This document shows positions 10,199 to 22,202 of a DNA stretch of 64,000 nt, in pieces. The notes beneath the pieces are model-generated. The model worked only from the letters and a program-made list of their open reading frames with translations. It had not been told where the DNA came from and did not search any database. Where the stretch lies: the NCBI GenBank assembly GCA_959347315.1, contig OY365814.1:6438034-6502033 (forward strand). The letters run 5' to 3'. This DNA comes from Bimastos eiseni (lineage: Eukaryota; Annelida; Clitellata; Crassiclitellata; Lumbricidae). The position numbers were made by a program, and so were the translations under genes. How positions within the stretch are numbered: position 1 is the stretch's first letter; every line of letters begins with the position of its first letter.

Positions 10199-11118
10199 TA
10201 GTGAATCTGATTTTCGTCTACCGCACCGAGAGAATCGACGCAAAAGGAAGTAAAGAAGGCCTGGGAGTGATTAAACTTAGAAATAAAATCTGTGTCTTCT
10301 GTCGATTATTTTCTGATTCACCTGTAATCCGTGTCTTAGAGGATCGTTATCCATTTCGTCTTCAGAAGGAAATCAGGATAAAAGAGATTAAAGATGGTGC
10401 AGACATGGTATCCTGTGAGAAGGAAAACTGTCTCTATCTCTCTGACTTAGCGTCGGCGTGCGTCTGGAAGATCACAATTAAAACAGGTGACAAACACAAG
10501 ATTATTAGATGGTTGCGCCTTGATTACGCGCCGCAAATTATGTCAGTGTCCAGGAAAGGTCATGTATTGATAGCCAGTAAACAGTTATTAGGTCTGAATA
10601 TCTATGGATCAGATGCAGAACTTCTGCGATTCATTCCATTTCCAAGAGACGTCGACATCGAGGACCCAATTCATGCAGTGGAAACATCCATCGGAAATTT
10701 CTATATATTGCACCATCGGATGTTAAATGAAGAAGTGCGAGTGAGCCAATCAAGTGGGTATGTGAGGAACAAGACGTGGGTCATAAGTGAGTTGACCAGC
10801 GACGGACAGGCGGTCATCCATCGTTTTATTCCCTCAAACGAAATAGAGAAACTGAATGATCCTACATACTTCTCACTCGATTCAGACGATCAAATGTTTG
10901 TAGGGGATTCAGGAAATCAGAGGGTGATTCTCCTGGATTCCGATCTCAAGTGGGATCAAATAATTTGCCCAACAAAAGAAGAAGAAGAAGAACAAAAGAC
11001 GATGATCCGCTGGCCGCAGAGATTGTATTACGATGAAGAACAAAAACAACTGATCGTCGGAGTAGGATACTATTATTGTCCAAGGGCAATTTATGTCTAC
11101 AGTCTGAGTGGAAAATAA
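10199..11118 (+). CDS. Gene A, terminal NHL-type beta-propeller exon
   Basis: Last exon, entered in phase 1 after acceptor TTTTCATTGTAG, 306 residues to the TAA. Repeated blade signatures are visible: ENCLYLSDLASACVWKI (76-92), then IMSVSRKGHVLIASK, an HAVETSIGNFYILHH strand pair, WVISELTSDG, and LDSDDQMFVGDSGNQRVILLD near 224-245, ending with IYVYSL. These are NHL/six-bladed propeller repeats, as in TRIM-NHL and related scaffolds that bind protein or RNA. An acidic EEEEEQ loop follows ICPTK. It aligns end to end with 29691-30607 and 52506-53431. With exons 2133, 4702, 5684 and 7340 it gives 603 in-frame codons; the ATG exon is missing. Confidence 0.75.
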
Positions 11119-11670
11119 TTGACTATTCATCCAAATATTTCTGACTGGGCGGTCGTACGAACGAACGAACGAACGAAAACCTTTTATTGTAACCAAATTC
11201 AAATCTTAACATAGTTTACACACGGTATTTAATTGCTCAGTTAGGTTACAAAGGGTGACCCAAAGAGATTACCCTTCCCCCCCGCTAACAGTGCCACACA
11301 CACTAACATAATTACGTAACCATAAAAATCACTGTGAGCACTGACATAATTTTTTTATTATTAATATAAAAAACATGACACCAATAAAAGTACTTCAGGA
11401 AAATATTTCAGTAATAAACGTACCTCAAACTAATAGCGAATAGTCTTAATTAAACTTAACTAAACATATTATTCCTAACTCACTCTGCGAGACTGACTGA
11501 TATAAGTTTATTTAACGACGCATCCATAACAACGATGATATGCGAGAGATGATCAAATAAATTATATAGGTGCCTACTCAAGTCAGTTGAATAGGCAATA
11601 ATGTAAATAAATTCTCATCTTATTTTTATATGAATGAGCAGTTGTAGCGTTTTGGACATTGTGAAGGACA
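11119..11670. other. 3' flank of gene A
   Basis: Downstream of the stop codon there is a short (CGAA)n microsatellite (11153-11176) and an AATAAA hexamer near 11383 that could serve polyadenylation. No coding sequence seen. Confidence 0.4.
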
Positions 11671-12946
11671 CAGAGGTGGACTGGGGCGTTCGAGCGGCCA
11701 GGGAAAAGAAATAAAAAGCGGCCCTATCTTATTTCCCGATGTCAATTAACTCAGTTTCTAAATGTAAGGTGGGAATGAAGTTTGCTGGCAATACTGAATG
11801 CTGACTGTTGTTATCCTCTTGTTGTCGTCCATTAAAGTCTGAGGCCTCCAAAGTCATGGGTCAAATTACAAAATTATTAACAAAAATGATAAAGAATCAA
11901 GAATGCATTTAAAGTTATAAATCAATTTGTTATGTAGTCATTATAATGATGGTCAGAGTATAGGCATACATGTGCGCAACTTCTTTAGGCCTAATTAAGC
12001 TGGGTGTAATTTCGGCCACATAATGACACCCAATTACTATTTATAGGCTACGTACCATCGCTTCTGAAAAATACACAATACACATCTGTAAATGGCAGCT
12101 TAGTTCACTCACACTTGGTTGTATTGGGTGAAATTTAAAAATGATTGTAAAATATTATGTCGATCGAGGACGTTTGAAATAGTTGGCCCTAGGTCTAATG
12201 GATGTTTGTTTTTATAATTGATAACTGAAGTTTCTGAACTGTCATTTTTTGGGATTTAGATCTGCCAGCGTTCCTTTCATAGATATTGTGTTGTCAATTT
12301 ACTCAGTTTCTAAATGTAAGGTGGGAATGAAGTTTGCTGGCAATACTGAATGCTGACTGTTGTCATCATCTTGATTTTCTTCAGGTTGTGTACTTGTTGA
12401 AGGTGTTTCTTTAGAAAAATGTAAAATTGGTGTCTTTGGTTTGAATTGGAGAACCTTTAAATAAATCGACTAGATTTGGCATTTGCATTTACTTCCGTCT
12501 TTAACGAGAGTTTTTAGTTTCTTACCTCTTACTTTCTCCGCACCACCTTTACATTTCAAATTTATACCACTCAAACGTAAATTACTTGACTCAATTAATA
12601 TTAATTATTACTAACCAACAATAATAACGAATCTTTTTCAAAGCAGCCGCAGCGGTAGTGGAGATCTAGCCAAAGAGACTAGAGAGGCAGATGTCAATTC
12701 TAGCATGCCAGCCGTTGACTTCACGACTGCCATATTACTGCCTAGATACTAAAATAGACTAAAAATAAAAATAGTCGTGGACATTTATCCGATAGCCAAC
12801 CGCTGGCTGTAAGGCTGCTGTTAGTATGAACAATAAAAATTATTACCCGCGGTTTTGGTTTGGTAGTGCTTCTCTGAAATCCCAGCACTGACCCTGGCGG
12901 CCCACCGGGATTTTTCTCGGTGTCCCGGCGGCTTAGTCCACCCCTG
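11671..12946. mobile_element. Non-autonomous hAT-like element, about 1.28 kb
   Basis: The left end CAGAGGTGGACTGGG and the right end TTAGTCCACCCCTG form imperfect terminal inverted repeats of the CAGNGGTG type typical of hAT elements. The flanking octamers GAAGGACA (11663-11670) and GAGGGATA (12947-12954) match at six of eight positions, fitting a decayed 8-bp target duplication. There is no transposase frame. An approximately 80-bp direct repeat lies inside (11740-11815 and 12293-12368). Confidence 0.6.
11740..12368. repeat. Pair of ~80-bp direct repeats inside the hAT-like element
   Basis: The segment starting with ACTCAGTTTCTAAATGTAAG and running through GGCAATACTGAATGCTGACT occurs at 11750-11815 and again at 12301-12365 in the same orientation with almost no differences, about 550 bp apart. 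Near identity suggests a recent internal duplication or conversion. Confidence 0.8.
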
Positions 12947-15149
12947 GAGGGATACCGTTTCAAATGTTAGGTCCAGTACACCTCATAACAAATTTACGAG
13001 TGTTAGTGCGGGCATAAATTAGTGGGAATTTAGGAGCAGATCTGGTATCGTAGGAATGACGCCTGAGGCCAATTTCAGAATAGTCTGAGAATCTTGCCGG
13101 CTAAAGGTCATGTACATAAAGCTAGGTAAATATAGATATTTGATATGTATTATTTGAGTAAGCTTCAGTAATTTATATTCCCTAAAGATTTTTTTAGTGT
13201 GCGATCCCCAGGCTGCACCAGCGATACAACACATATCCAGTTTCTGAAGGAGTGTCAATTTAACAATCAGGAAATGTAGGTGGGCTCCCAAATTGCAATG
13301 CCATAAGAAAGATACGGATAAATTAATGAGTAGCACAATTGTGCTCTAATGAAAGGCGGTAACAAATTAGATGTTCTCCTCAGCACACCTACATTCTTGA
13401 CCACTTTAGCTTGCTATAATTAGTTCACTCCATGATAGACCTAAATGTTAGTCAACCACTACCCCAAAAAAGTTGCTCGAGTTGACCTGGATGATTTTCT
13501 ACAAACAGTATCTTTTCAATGTATACCAATATTTGGAGTTAATCTTCTAATATCCATGAATGCATCAATATAATATTTCCAGATGTGATTGAGCAATATT
13601 CTTAGATATATACAATTGATGAAGTAGTAAAAGAAACGTTGGAATATACCAAGGAAGGAATAAAAGTATGAGGACGGTGGAGAAAAGGGCTGAGAGTTGC
13701 CTCTAATCGTTGAACCTTGATGAGCAAGAGGGATTGCTCAAAATGACGGTAGACTAAACAGGGTATTAAAGGAATATGATATGAAAATATAGACAAAAAA
13801 GACTGACCAGAACGCGGCAGGAGGAGGGGAAAAGAACATGAACGCGACAGGAAGTGAAAGAGGTAAGAAGTTGGTGAAAGTCAAATGGGATCGATTTCGT
13901 GTTTATTCGTTTGGTTTGTTGTTGACACTATGGAATCAGGTGAGATGTCTAAATATTACTTTGTGGTCCAAAAATATAAATAATGAAACCCATTCTCAAT
14001 TCTTGTAGTCCATTTGCAATGCGAGTGTCAATTGTAGTCTTGTTTGTCCACATTCTTGCAACTAAGATGGTCATAAGGAAATTAGATAATCCTATGGAAG
14101 TAGACAGCTTCTTACGATGCACTTGTTTGTCAATGTGCATCGCCAACAGGACTTAGCTCTATTGATCCAAGACTAACGTAATGGATAGAGCTTGAATCCC
14201 ATGCAGGAAGTACTAGCGAAGAAGTTTTGTAATGGTTTAGTTTCATGGACCCCATCAGCAGGAATTCTTCTAAGGGGGCGCAAGCTTTAAAATTTATGTC
14301 ACAGGTATTTTATAGAGTGCCAAAGGAAACCGATTACTACACCTTCGGGGCTAGCCCTCTCTATCCTCTGACGATCCGAACATGCGAAAGAATTTATACC
14401 GGCACTGTACTCTCTATAGATACCTTCCTGTTTACACAAAAACAATATAGGTTGAAAGGTTCAACTTTGCGAATTAGGCCTACTGTTTCGCCCCTATTCC
14501 CAGAAAGACGTACGTCGTTACAATTTCCCCAAGCAGAGAAGACAAAGCTTCCCTTGTTAATTTATAGAGGTTAGATGCTATAAATTGGAACAACAAATGC
14601 GTAAGAGAGGCGTTGCTCGATTTTATTTCATTTCGACTGGTGTGGCAGCAGGTCCTATAGTTATGTTGGGGCCTATTCATTTTGTAGGCTTTGCATAGTC
14701 AAAGCAACAGAAAATAACCTTAGTTAATCATTAAATTACTACAGTTAGCCTAATTACCACGATACTGAATGTGGAAGTTAAGCACAGGCACACTGTCAAT
14801 TTTAGTTGTTACTTACTCATTGCTCAGGGACCTTGCTCATTAAACTTGCGAGCGTGTTGCAAGTATATAAAGAGGAGCTACTTCTAAAATAATCATGACC
14901 TACTACAACCAACTTTCGACTTAGAATGAAGAGTTTGCGCAAATGTTCCTTACCACAAACTTCGTCAAGAAAGTCATGCTAAGAATAAAACAAAAGACAT
15001 CCGTCCCTTTTCCTCGGTAAATGATGGCATTCTACAGAACACTTGTCAAATAAATCCGACGGACTAGGTTTGTGATGTCACGCAATGAGCTTTGGTGTTT
15101 GTCAGAATATAGAAAGCAATGGACAAAACAAGGCGTTTTAGCTAAAAAT
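12947..15149. other. Region between genes A and B, no gene recognised
   Basis: Several open frames of 60-110 codons occur (for example 14245-14574 + and 13019-13336 -) but none shows a recognisable domain, a paralogue elsewhere in the window or splice sites. I see nothing else supportable. Confidence 0.4.
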
Positions 15150-15366
15150 AGACTCCAACCACTTAACATCCGGTCTTTTTACTCTGCCACGGAGTAAGAC
15201 TATTTTTTAATGGGCCATAACATGACATAAATTGCATTTTCACATACGAAGAAAGCTCTATATAGTTCAGAGTTTAAGCTGTAAAAGTTACGTTTTAATT
15301 CAGAACAAACGTCGTTTAATATAGCGCGAAAACTAGCCTATATCGAACACTCACATTTAGACCACT
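15150..15366 (+). promoter_or_regulatory. Putative promoter of gene B
   Basis: The sequence upstream of the ATG exon aligns with 32830-33133 and 59780-60013, the same position in genes C and D. Shared elements include CACTTAACnTC, a CACGnnGTAAGACT/AGGACTGTT block and TGACATnnnnnGCA..TTTC. A TTTAATATAGCGCG motif at about 15316 could be a TATA-like element. Promoter function is inferred only from conserved position. Confidence 0.4.
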
Positions 15367-15445
15367 ATGAGCTCTTGTGCCGAAAGCAAAAGTAATCGAA
15401 AGGGCAAGACACCTAAATGGCGATTTTCTACTGCTAGAAACAAAG
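15367..15445 (+). CDS. Gene B, first coding exon
   Basis: ATG at 15367, 26 codons plus one base, then a good donor (AAAG/GTAAGC). The peptide begins MSSCAESKSNRKGK and ends WRFSTARNK; the WRFSTARN end is shared with the gene C exon at 33134. It is hydrophilic and has no signal peptide, so the product should be cytosolic. Unlike C and D it lacks the MGSWVGKC start. The phase-1 end matches the next exon. Spliced with 17163, 24851, 27693, 28580 and 29691 it gives an open frame of 1908 bp (635 residues). Confidence 0.6.
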
Positions 15446-15658
15446 GTAAGCTCAAATAAACGATTTATTGCTAGCATTCATCCAGAAATAAGCCAACACT
15501 GACGCTGCAAGAATTGTAATACAAAGTGCAAAATGTGTTTTTACTGACATTGTGTAGAAATAAGTCAGCATCGTCAACCTACTATATAGCTTTTGCATTT
15601 TCGTCAGAAGGTTTAATCAATCTAAAAGATTTTAAGATAGTATCTACTTTGAGAGGCT

Positions 15659-15990
15659 TCTTTTTTTATTCTGAAATTTGAGATCGCCCTTCTTCCAACA
15701 TCTTTTGCTCAGAAGTGCACACACCTCGACAGCGCAATTGCAGTTGTAATGCAGAGCAATTGTGCGCGAGGGACTTGCTAAAGGTCCATGCCCAATGACT
15801 GACGCCTCGGACGAGGGTCGAACCCGTTTGGTCCAACTGCGGTTGAAAAGAGCAGATTTGAGAGATGTATGAAAAAGAGATGACGAATTCTTAGGTAGGA
15901 GACGGGGTCTAGGGTTAGTCCATTCCAGACGGTTGGTCTCACGACCGGGGAAAGCCCGATGCTACATTGTATAAGTTCGCGCATAAGATA
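15659..15990 (-). mobile_element. SINE-like repeat copy 2 joined to a LINE 3'-end fragment
   Basis: 15659-15830 repeats 1111-1300 (poly-T then the same body up to GGTCGAACCCG). Next to it, 15790-15985 read on the minus strand gives RPTVWNGLTLDPVSYLRI, which resembles the WNxLPxxhRxxxSLxxFK C-terminus of CR1/L2-type LINE proteins. Related LINE tails are at 33385, 38636, 60262 and 63775. Lies in intron 1 of gene B. Confidence 0.5.
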
Positions 15991-17162
15991 CTTTCAGATA
16001 TGACATTGTGATGGCAGACGAACTTAGAATTAAATGTGTGAATCGTAATCTCGACATTTCTGCAGCGCCCACAAAAGCTAAATCGCAGGAACCAGCTTAT
16101 TCACAGATGTTTTGGTTAGATTTGTTTTGCGACTTCAAGACAAATCGGAGATCAAATCTTCTTTGCGCTTTAGGCGGATATGCATAGATGCGGTAATGAG
16201 GAGGAGTTATGTAGACAGGCATTTTATCAATGCCTTCTACTTGTTATAATTCAACTTATGCAAATCCGAGCATGTCTCTGAACCTCGTGCAACGGACACA
16301 TAGTGCCTTCCCGCACACCATACCTCAATGTCGTTGGATTTCATAACTATCCTGTTTCATAGCCTTCACCTGCATAATGCATAGGACTGGGTTTTCTACC
16401 TGGGAAGTACTCTGTCGTTGGATTTTAAGAATGACTGTGTGTATGCAGCGGATCTCACATCCTATGCATTTTGCTGTCAGTAGATTGACCTATAATGCCC
16501 TCATCACCAGTACACCAACCTATATTCATGCTTTACTAACTCCTTGTATCCCTCCTCGTTGCTTACGATCATCATGTACAGGTCACGATGCAGAACAGTC
16601 ACAAGCATTTTATGACTTTGCTTATAAGGAATGGAGTCGACTGGCGCTCTCTCTTTGTAGCTCAAATTCACTTCCTTCAAAAAGCGATTCAAAACTAATT
16701 CTGTCTCCATAGCTTTCAAGGATTTGGAGATCTAACTGCTTTTTCTCCTGGCAATGAATAGGCCTATCCGCGCCTCAGATTCACACTTCGGTGTGACCTT
16801 GCACGCGTGAAAATACAATTAAGTAATAAATAAGTAAGTCGAACATTCAAAGTAGTGGTGTCCTATCACTGAATTTTATGAATTCGGACAGTTCAGTGTT
16901 TTGATCATTCAAATGTCTCTAACGTTTAATTCGGCTGATGAAAGACAGTGATTAAACAATGGATCTCACACCTGCGTTATTGTCTGTACAGATCACCTAG
17001 GCCTGTATGTCTGATTGTCTTATTGAATATCCATTTATACGGGAAACCAAGACCGCATTCGCGGTGTAATTCGATGTAAATAATCGGTGGAAGAAACCAA
17101 ATATTTTTTAACACGTTTATATTGATTAACGTTTGGATTATTTCCTTTTATTTCGTTTTAAG
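15991..17162. other. Intron 1 of gene B
   Basis: No coding sequence. 16850-17090 aligns with 36790-37010 (gene C) and 61270-61480 (gene D), including a shared ACAGTGATTAAA..GGATCTCACACC stretch, showing a duplicated intron. Confidence 0.5.
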
Positions 17163-17224
17163 AGGCACAACGATTACTGATCGATGAAGAGGATAGACAG
17201 AATAAAGCGCCTTCAGATGCGACG
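17163..17224 (+). CDS. Gene B, linker exon 2
   Basis: A 62-bp exon between acceptor TTTCGTTTTAAG and donor GACG/GTAAGA, phase 1 in and 0 out. Residues include AQRLLIDEEDRQNKAPSDAT after the split codon. Genes C (37489) and D (61569) have exons of identical length with the same pattern (EQRxLhNExxKQNxxP..T). It is charged and helix-prone. It joins in frame to the F-box exon at 24851. Confidence 0.65.
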
Positions 17225-19473
17225 GTAAGATTGCTTATTAATTTCATCTAAAGAATATGGCAATAAATACTTTCAATGGCAAAATTTCCATAAAGTAACC
17301 TGGCTAATGTCTTCTATAGAGGAATGCAGAGCTGGAGTCAATTTCGTAATCGTGTAATCTCGAGAGTTCTATGTTAATCCAAAATGTAATGTATTATGTA
17401 ATTGAGCATTTGTATGGAGCCTCTTCAAGATATCTATTCAGAGTCGCTCTCTACACTAGACTATGTGATGTTGAATGCCATTAGGAACGAATAGAGTAAA
17501 GTTTCCTATTATGGGCATACCCCAAATATGGGCACCCCTCCCTCGAAAGTATCTATATAATTGTTTTAGTATTGCCATCTGTCGAACTCCAATAGAACTA
17601 CAGCGGCAGGTATCATTTACCTGAAATTCAAGTTTGCATGGTCGATGTTTGAATTTTAAGATTAATTATCGTATAATTTATAAATTTCCGTGAAATTTTT
17701 TTTTAAATCGGCGATTTTGTTTCCTCGATTATTTCGAGCGTATCTGATGGACGACTTTGAGGTAATTTTTTCTATTTTGGAAATTGTTTTGTTATAACGT
17801 TGATGGGCGGTAATAAGTGATTCGGACACTACATGTTTATATAGCGGACTTTGAAGAGTGCTGTGGTGTTGGCTTAATATGGGCATGCTGCTGCTGCGGC
17901 AGCGGCTGCTGCGGCAGCGGGCGCCAATACTAAGTCTATTGCTAATTATTTATACAAATCAGCATATTGTAAAGATAAATATGTTTAACAGAATGAAAAT
18001 AGATGATCTAAGCCAAACCTAACTTTTTAGCAACGGTCTAGCGGCCTTTGAATATGCCATCTGCTTTCAACAGGTCGCTTAAATTGCCATTATAACATGC
18101 CCACACGCAATATGAATTTTGCACAAAAGTATGTAACAAAAAAGTCTAGTTATAATATATCTTAAACAAATAAGTCTTAAGGTTGATTTTGAAGAGCAAT
18201 AATATTTAAGATTTGCAAGTTAAGCCGAAATTCCGCAAATATGTGCGATTTTACCTGAAACAAATACCAGAAATGTTCCGTTGGTCATATTGGCTGACTG
18301 CCCGGGCAATCGAATCGATTCTTGGGTGCCCCACCCACATTCTGTATAGACGCTCAATTCCCTACATTTCCTGAAAAAATATCCGCGCAGTCGGGTACTC
18401 GATTGTGCGGATTGATGGGTACCCGGATCGTGATTTCAACATTTTTGACAGCCTTAATAATCACGCGGCCAAAATAATGCGTGAATAGAAGCTGGATTGG
18501 TGGGAAAATTCTGCTTAAGCAGAAGCTGGATTGGTGAAAAATAATGATTACTGAAAACCGACTTGATGAAAAGAATTTGAGTTATCTAGAAGCTTGGTTG
18601 ATGAGAAGATATATAATTTCGTAGAAGCTGGATTGATGAAAGTGTTGTGATAATACAGAAAAATATGGATGGATGAAAGAATTCTATTTAAAAGTAAGTT
18701 GGATTGACGAAAACTTTTTCACTAAATAGAAGCTGGATTTATTAATATAATTCTTGCTGAAAATAGAGATTTCCTAATGACTCCCACGATGTTTAACCTG
18801 ACCCAAACCGAACTCTTGTCGCGAATTTCATACAAAATTAACAAATGGCGAAAACAGAATAATTCTGCTTTTTATGATTACATATGTCTGGAAGGAAGTG
18901 CCTGATATGACGTTTTATGTCGTCTCGAATTGGGGATTATATATTTATATTATATATTATATATGAAGAATAATTCTTTTCATCTGATATATAATCCGCA
19001 ATTCGAGTCGACATGATACGTCATATCAGGCACTTCCTCCTGATAGCCTACATGTAGTCGTTGTCTATTTATGGCGAACCAATGCTCGACCAATGCCATA
19101 AAAACCCGATACAAATTGTATGTCGAAACATGGGCCTGGAACAATGGGCGCCTGTGCAGGAAAATCCAAGCGAGGCGATAACGAAAGTAATCGTAAAGAC
19201 CAGAAACGTCAATTGCGATTCTCTATATTATCTCGACAAATTGGTGAGCACAATTATACGACTCAATAACTAAAACTCAGACAATCATAGAAAACATCGA
19301 CATTGACTATCTCGGTTGTAAAGTAATTCAGATGTTCCCGAATTATTAGGTCAAGGTTGATCCTGCTCCGATGGATAACTTCTGCATGCTCGTAGGAGAT
19401 CAGAATTTACCATATGGAATTACAACAGATGCGTAGAGATTCTATCAAGGCTCGCGCGTTATTCACTATAGGC
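17225..19473. other. Intron of gene B with repeat blocks
   Basis: 17225-17460 aligns with 37551-37860 and 61631-61935. A short CTG/GCGGCAGCGG run is at 17888-17920. 18485-18775 carries at least seven same-orientation GAAGCTGGATTGATGAAA-type units, the internal motif of the foldback elements. No gene seen. Confidence 0.5.
18893..19038. mobile_element. 146-bp palindromic MITE
   Basis: AGGAAGTGCCTGATATGACG at the left and its reverse complement at the right (19019-19038) are exact. The inner arms continue to pair (GTCG.CTCGAATTG.GGATTATATAT), with an AT-rich centre. Nearly the whole element folds into one hairpin. I could not fix the target duplication, so the superfamily is open. Confidence 0.7.
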
Positions 19474-20271
19474 CAGGGATGTGGTCTCGAGACCGGAAAA
19501 CTTGGTCTCGAATGCATCGATCTTGGTCTTTGCCTCGGACCGTCGGTCTTGGTCTTGGTCTTAAGGGAACGGTCTTGGGATTGACCTCCGTCTTAGGTTA
19601 GCGTTCTTGGTCATTTACCGCATCAGAGCAATTTCTTTGAAATGTGTCGATTATTTTTGATTATTAGAGATACTGGATGTTTAGAACCTACGCGCTTGTT
19701 CTCGATTTATGACGTGCTGACCATCTATATATACATGTTAATATTGGCAAAAAATGCATTTGCAACGGAACCAGCCATTTCAAAATTTGGTTTCACAAAT
19801 TTCAAGGTTTCGGAAAATTCTAATAACTGTGTGGTCGGCCACGTGTAACCACTATTAACCTACAATTTCGAGTACAAGTAGACCTACACCTTTCAAATGG
19901 AACGTTAGTCTGCTTGTTCAGATGTCTTAAAGTATTGGTATATACCTATGGTATACTGCAAATAATTTTTAGTGTGATATTCTTAGGCCGAAGCCAAGGG
20001 CTGAACCCCCAAAAGTTCAGAGTGATCGGTAAAACTGTTTTCTGGACCATTATTAAGATTAGTATTCTTTAGCAATGAAATTAATGTTTTAAGCGTGTTA
20101 TTCCATTTTAGCGTCTTAATAGATTGAATTGTTTATAATAAAAAGTTTGGTCTTGGTCTTGTTCTCACCCTCGGTCTTGGTCTTGGTCTCGGACCACCCG
20201 GTCTTGGTCTTAGAACTCTCGGTCTTGGCCTCGGTGTTGGTCTCGGGGTTTTGGTCTCGTGCCCAACACTG
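19474..20271. mobile_element. Non-autonomous hAT-like element with exact 8-bp TSD
   Basis: The 8-bp direct repeat CTATAGGC at 19466-19473 and 20272-20279 flanks ends CAGGGATGTGGTCTCGAGACC and GGTCTCGTGCCCAACACTG (inverted: CAGTGTTGGGCACGAGACC). A terminal CAG and an 8-bp duplication are hAT features. Each end carries degenerate subterminal GGTCTTGGTCTCGG arrays (19500-19615 and 20150-20260). The 798-bp interior has no transposase. Confidence 0.8.
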
Positions 20272-20777
20272 CTATAGGCATATATGGACTTAAAATATTT
20301 ACTGCGATAACAATTAGGCTAGTCTCCTATAAGTTATAACCATGGAATCGGCGACCGTAGGCATTATTATAGCGACAATCCACTAATGATGCACCGAGTA
20401 TTTTCAGAATGGCACTATAGAAGTTCTTTGATTGGATCATCATTTCTGACACGATAGAAAGCAAAACACGGATAGCACTGTGGACATCCATGCCATCTAT
20501 TAGTTGTCGACGGGATTCAGTTGGTTCTACACGTATGCGGGGGCCCACCACTGATGACTCATTCAGCTGATTGTGAACTGTTTTGCAAATGTTGTGACGT
20601 ATTCGTTATAAATGCAATTAATAAATCAACCAAGTAATTATATTTTATATAGCGCCTTTTGAAGACATCTAGGCCCTACTCGATCCAACCTCGGTCTAAT
20701 AAGACAGATTTCAGAGTAAATAATAAATGAATAGTAAATAATAATAATAAACAAACTGACAAACCGTAGTACGATTA

Positions 20778-21975
20778 GGGGGCCGTTCACATATTACGTA
20801 ATGCTCAAGGGGTAGGTTTGTGTTTTCCTGTTTTTTTTGCGTTATATTGTGTAGGGTGGGGAGGTAGGTTGAAGGTTTTGTTATATAAAAACTTTTTTTC
20901 AGCTTATGCTATTTTGCCTGTTTGCCTGTCAATAGGAAATTCCATGTACCACGGACCTTCGTTGTTTAATCGAAGTTCCCAATACGTTGTAAATCAAAAC
21001 TAGTACCATTAGCTGCCATCTGGCATTTTACTTATTATTTATAAATCTACTTTTAACAATTTCCTGTTTACAATTTTAACAATTTCCTGTGCATAGCTTT
21101 AAACGCTCTAAAATGCAATTCTGTGTGCTTTGTTTTGATTTTGCTTTAAATTAAAATTAATTCACTTGAAACAATTATTTTGGAGGGCATTATCATAATG
21201 TTTGATTTCGTTTTCTATAATATGTGTACATAGTTTATGTTTGCTTAGATACCCAATTGTAGTTGTAGTATACACTTTGTATACATCATACGCTATTAAA
21301 TAGGTAGAGTAATGTTGTACCGCAAATCTATCGATGAATACCTGACAGTGCAATTTTAAACCATACCCTTCTGTGTGATACTGTAATGCTCATTTCTAGT
21401 GCAAAAAGGGAGGGAAACTAAAATAGTGCTTTTAGATAGGATGTACGTCACTATAGATACCATGTATTATCATGCTGTTTTAATAGGCCTACATGTAGAT
21501 AAATGGTGACAATCGTCGACTACCCAATTAGTTACCGTAATTATTACAAGTGAATCGCCATTAAAAATCCGAATATTAAGATGCAGAGGAGCTCCATACA
21601 TCCGGTCTAATCATCACTGGCATGAGAGAGTACACAATTTTTAGATGGCTTTCGTTACATGTTGCTAATTGGGCATATGATGATTTTATACTGCAGTTCT
21701 TGAATTGGATAAAGGCAATTATCAGCTGAATCACTACTATTAAAGTGCTAACTAACATTGTATTGTTATAAAAGTTTCAAATTGTGCAATACAATTATGT
21801 CGATTGTATGTCTTTTAACGTGCTTATAGACTGGGGTGGGGTAGGGGGTAGGTAGCATATCTGTTATACAATATAGGGGTGGGTGGGTCACGGCTGCTGT
21901 TATATGACGTTATTAGGGGTAGGGGGTGGGTCAAAAATTGGGATTTTATGCGTTATATAATATGTGAAAGGCCCC
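20778..21975. mobile_element. Non-autonomous Harbinger-like element with TTA target duplication
   Basis: The ends GGGGGCCGTTCACATATTAC and (inverted) GGGGCCTTTCACATATTATA are imperfect inverted repeats, flanked by TTA at 20775-20777 and 21976-21978. A 3-bp TTA/TAA duplication with G-rich termini fits PIF/Harbinger. Subterminal GGGGTAGGGGGTGGGT repeats lie at 20812-20870 and 21830-21940. There is no transposase frame in the 1.2 kb. Confidence 0.65.
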
Positions 21976-22202
21976 TTACAAGTAAAGTATAGTAGGCCTA
22001 ATGGGATAAAGAGCTCCTAGGCAAGAGCCGAATATAGAATAGGAGGCTTTTTCAAGCATTCGGACCGGGTTCACAACGCAGAGAAAGTGCGAAACTGCAT
22101 CGTAGAGGTTTAAGAGAAATAAGTGACAGGGTTGATTGAGTCGGAGCTGATTGTTCAAGAAAGCATTTGAGCAAATGTGTTTTTCTTTTGTATTCAATCA
22201 AG

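Noticed and set aside
14245..14574. 109-codon frame between genes A and B
   Set aside because: No domain, paralogue or splice context; similar frames are expected by chance in this much DNA.
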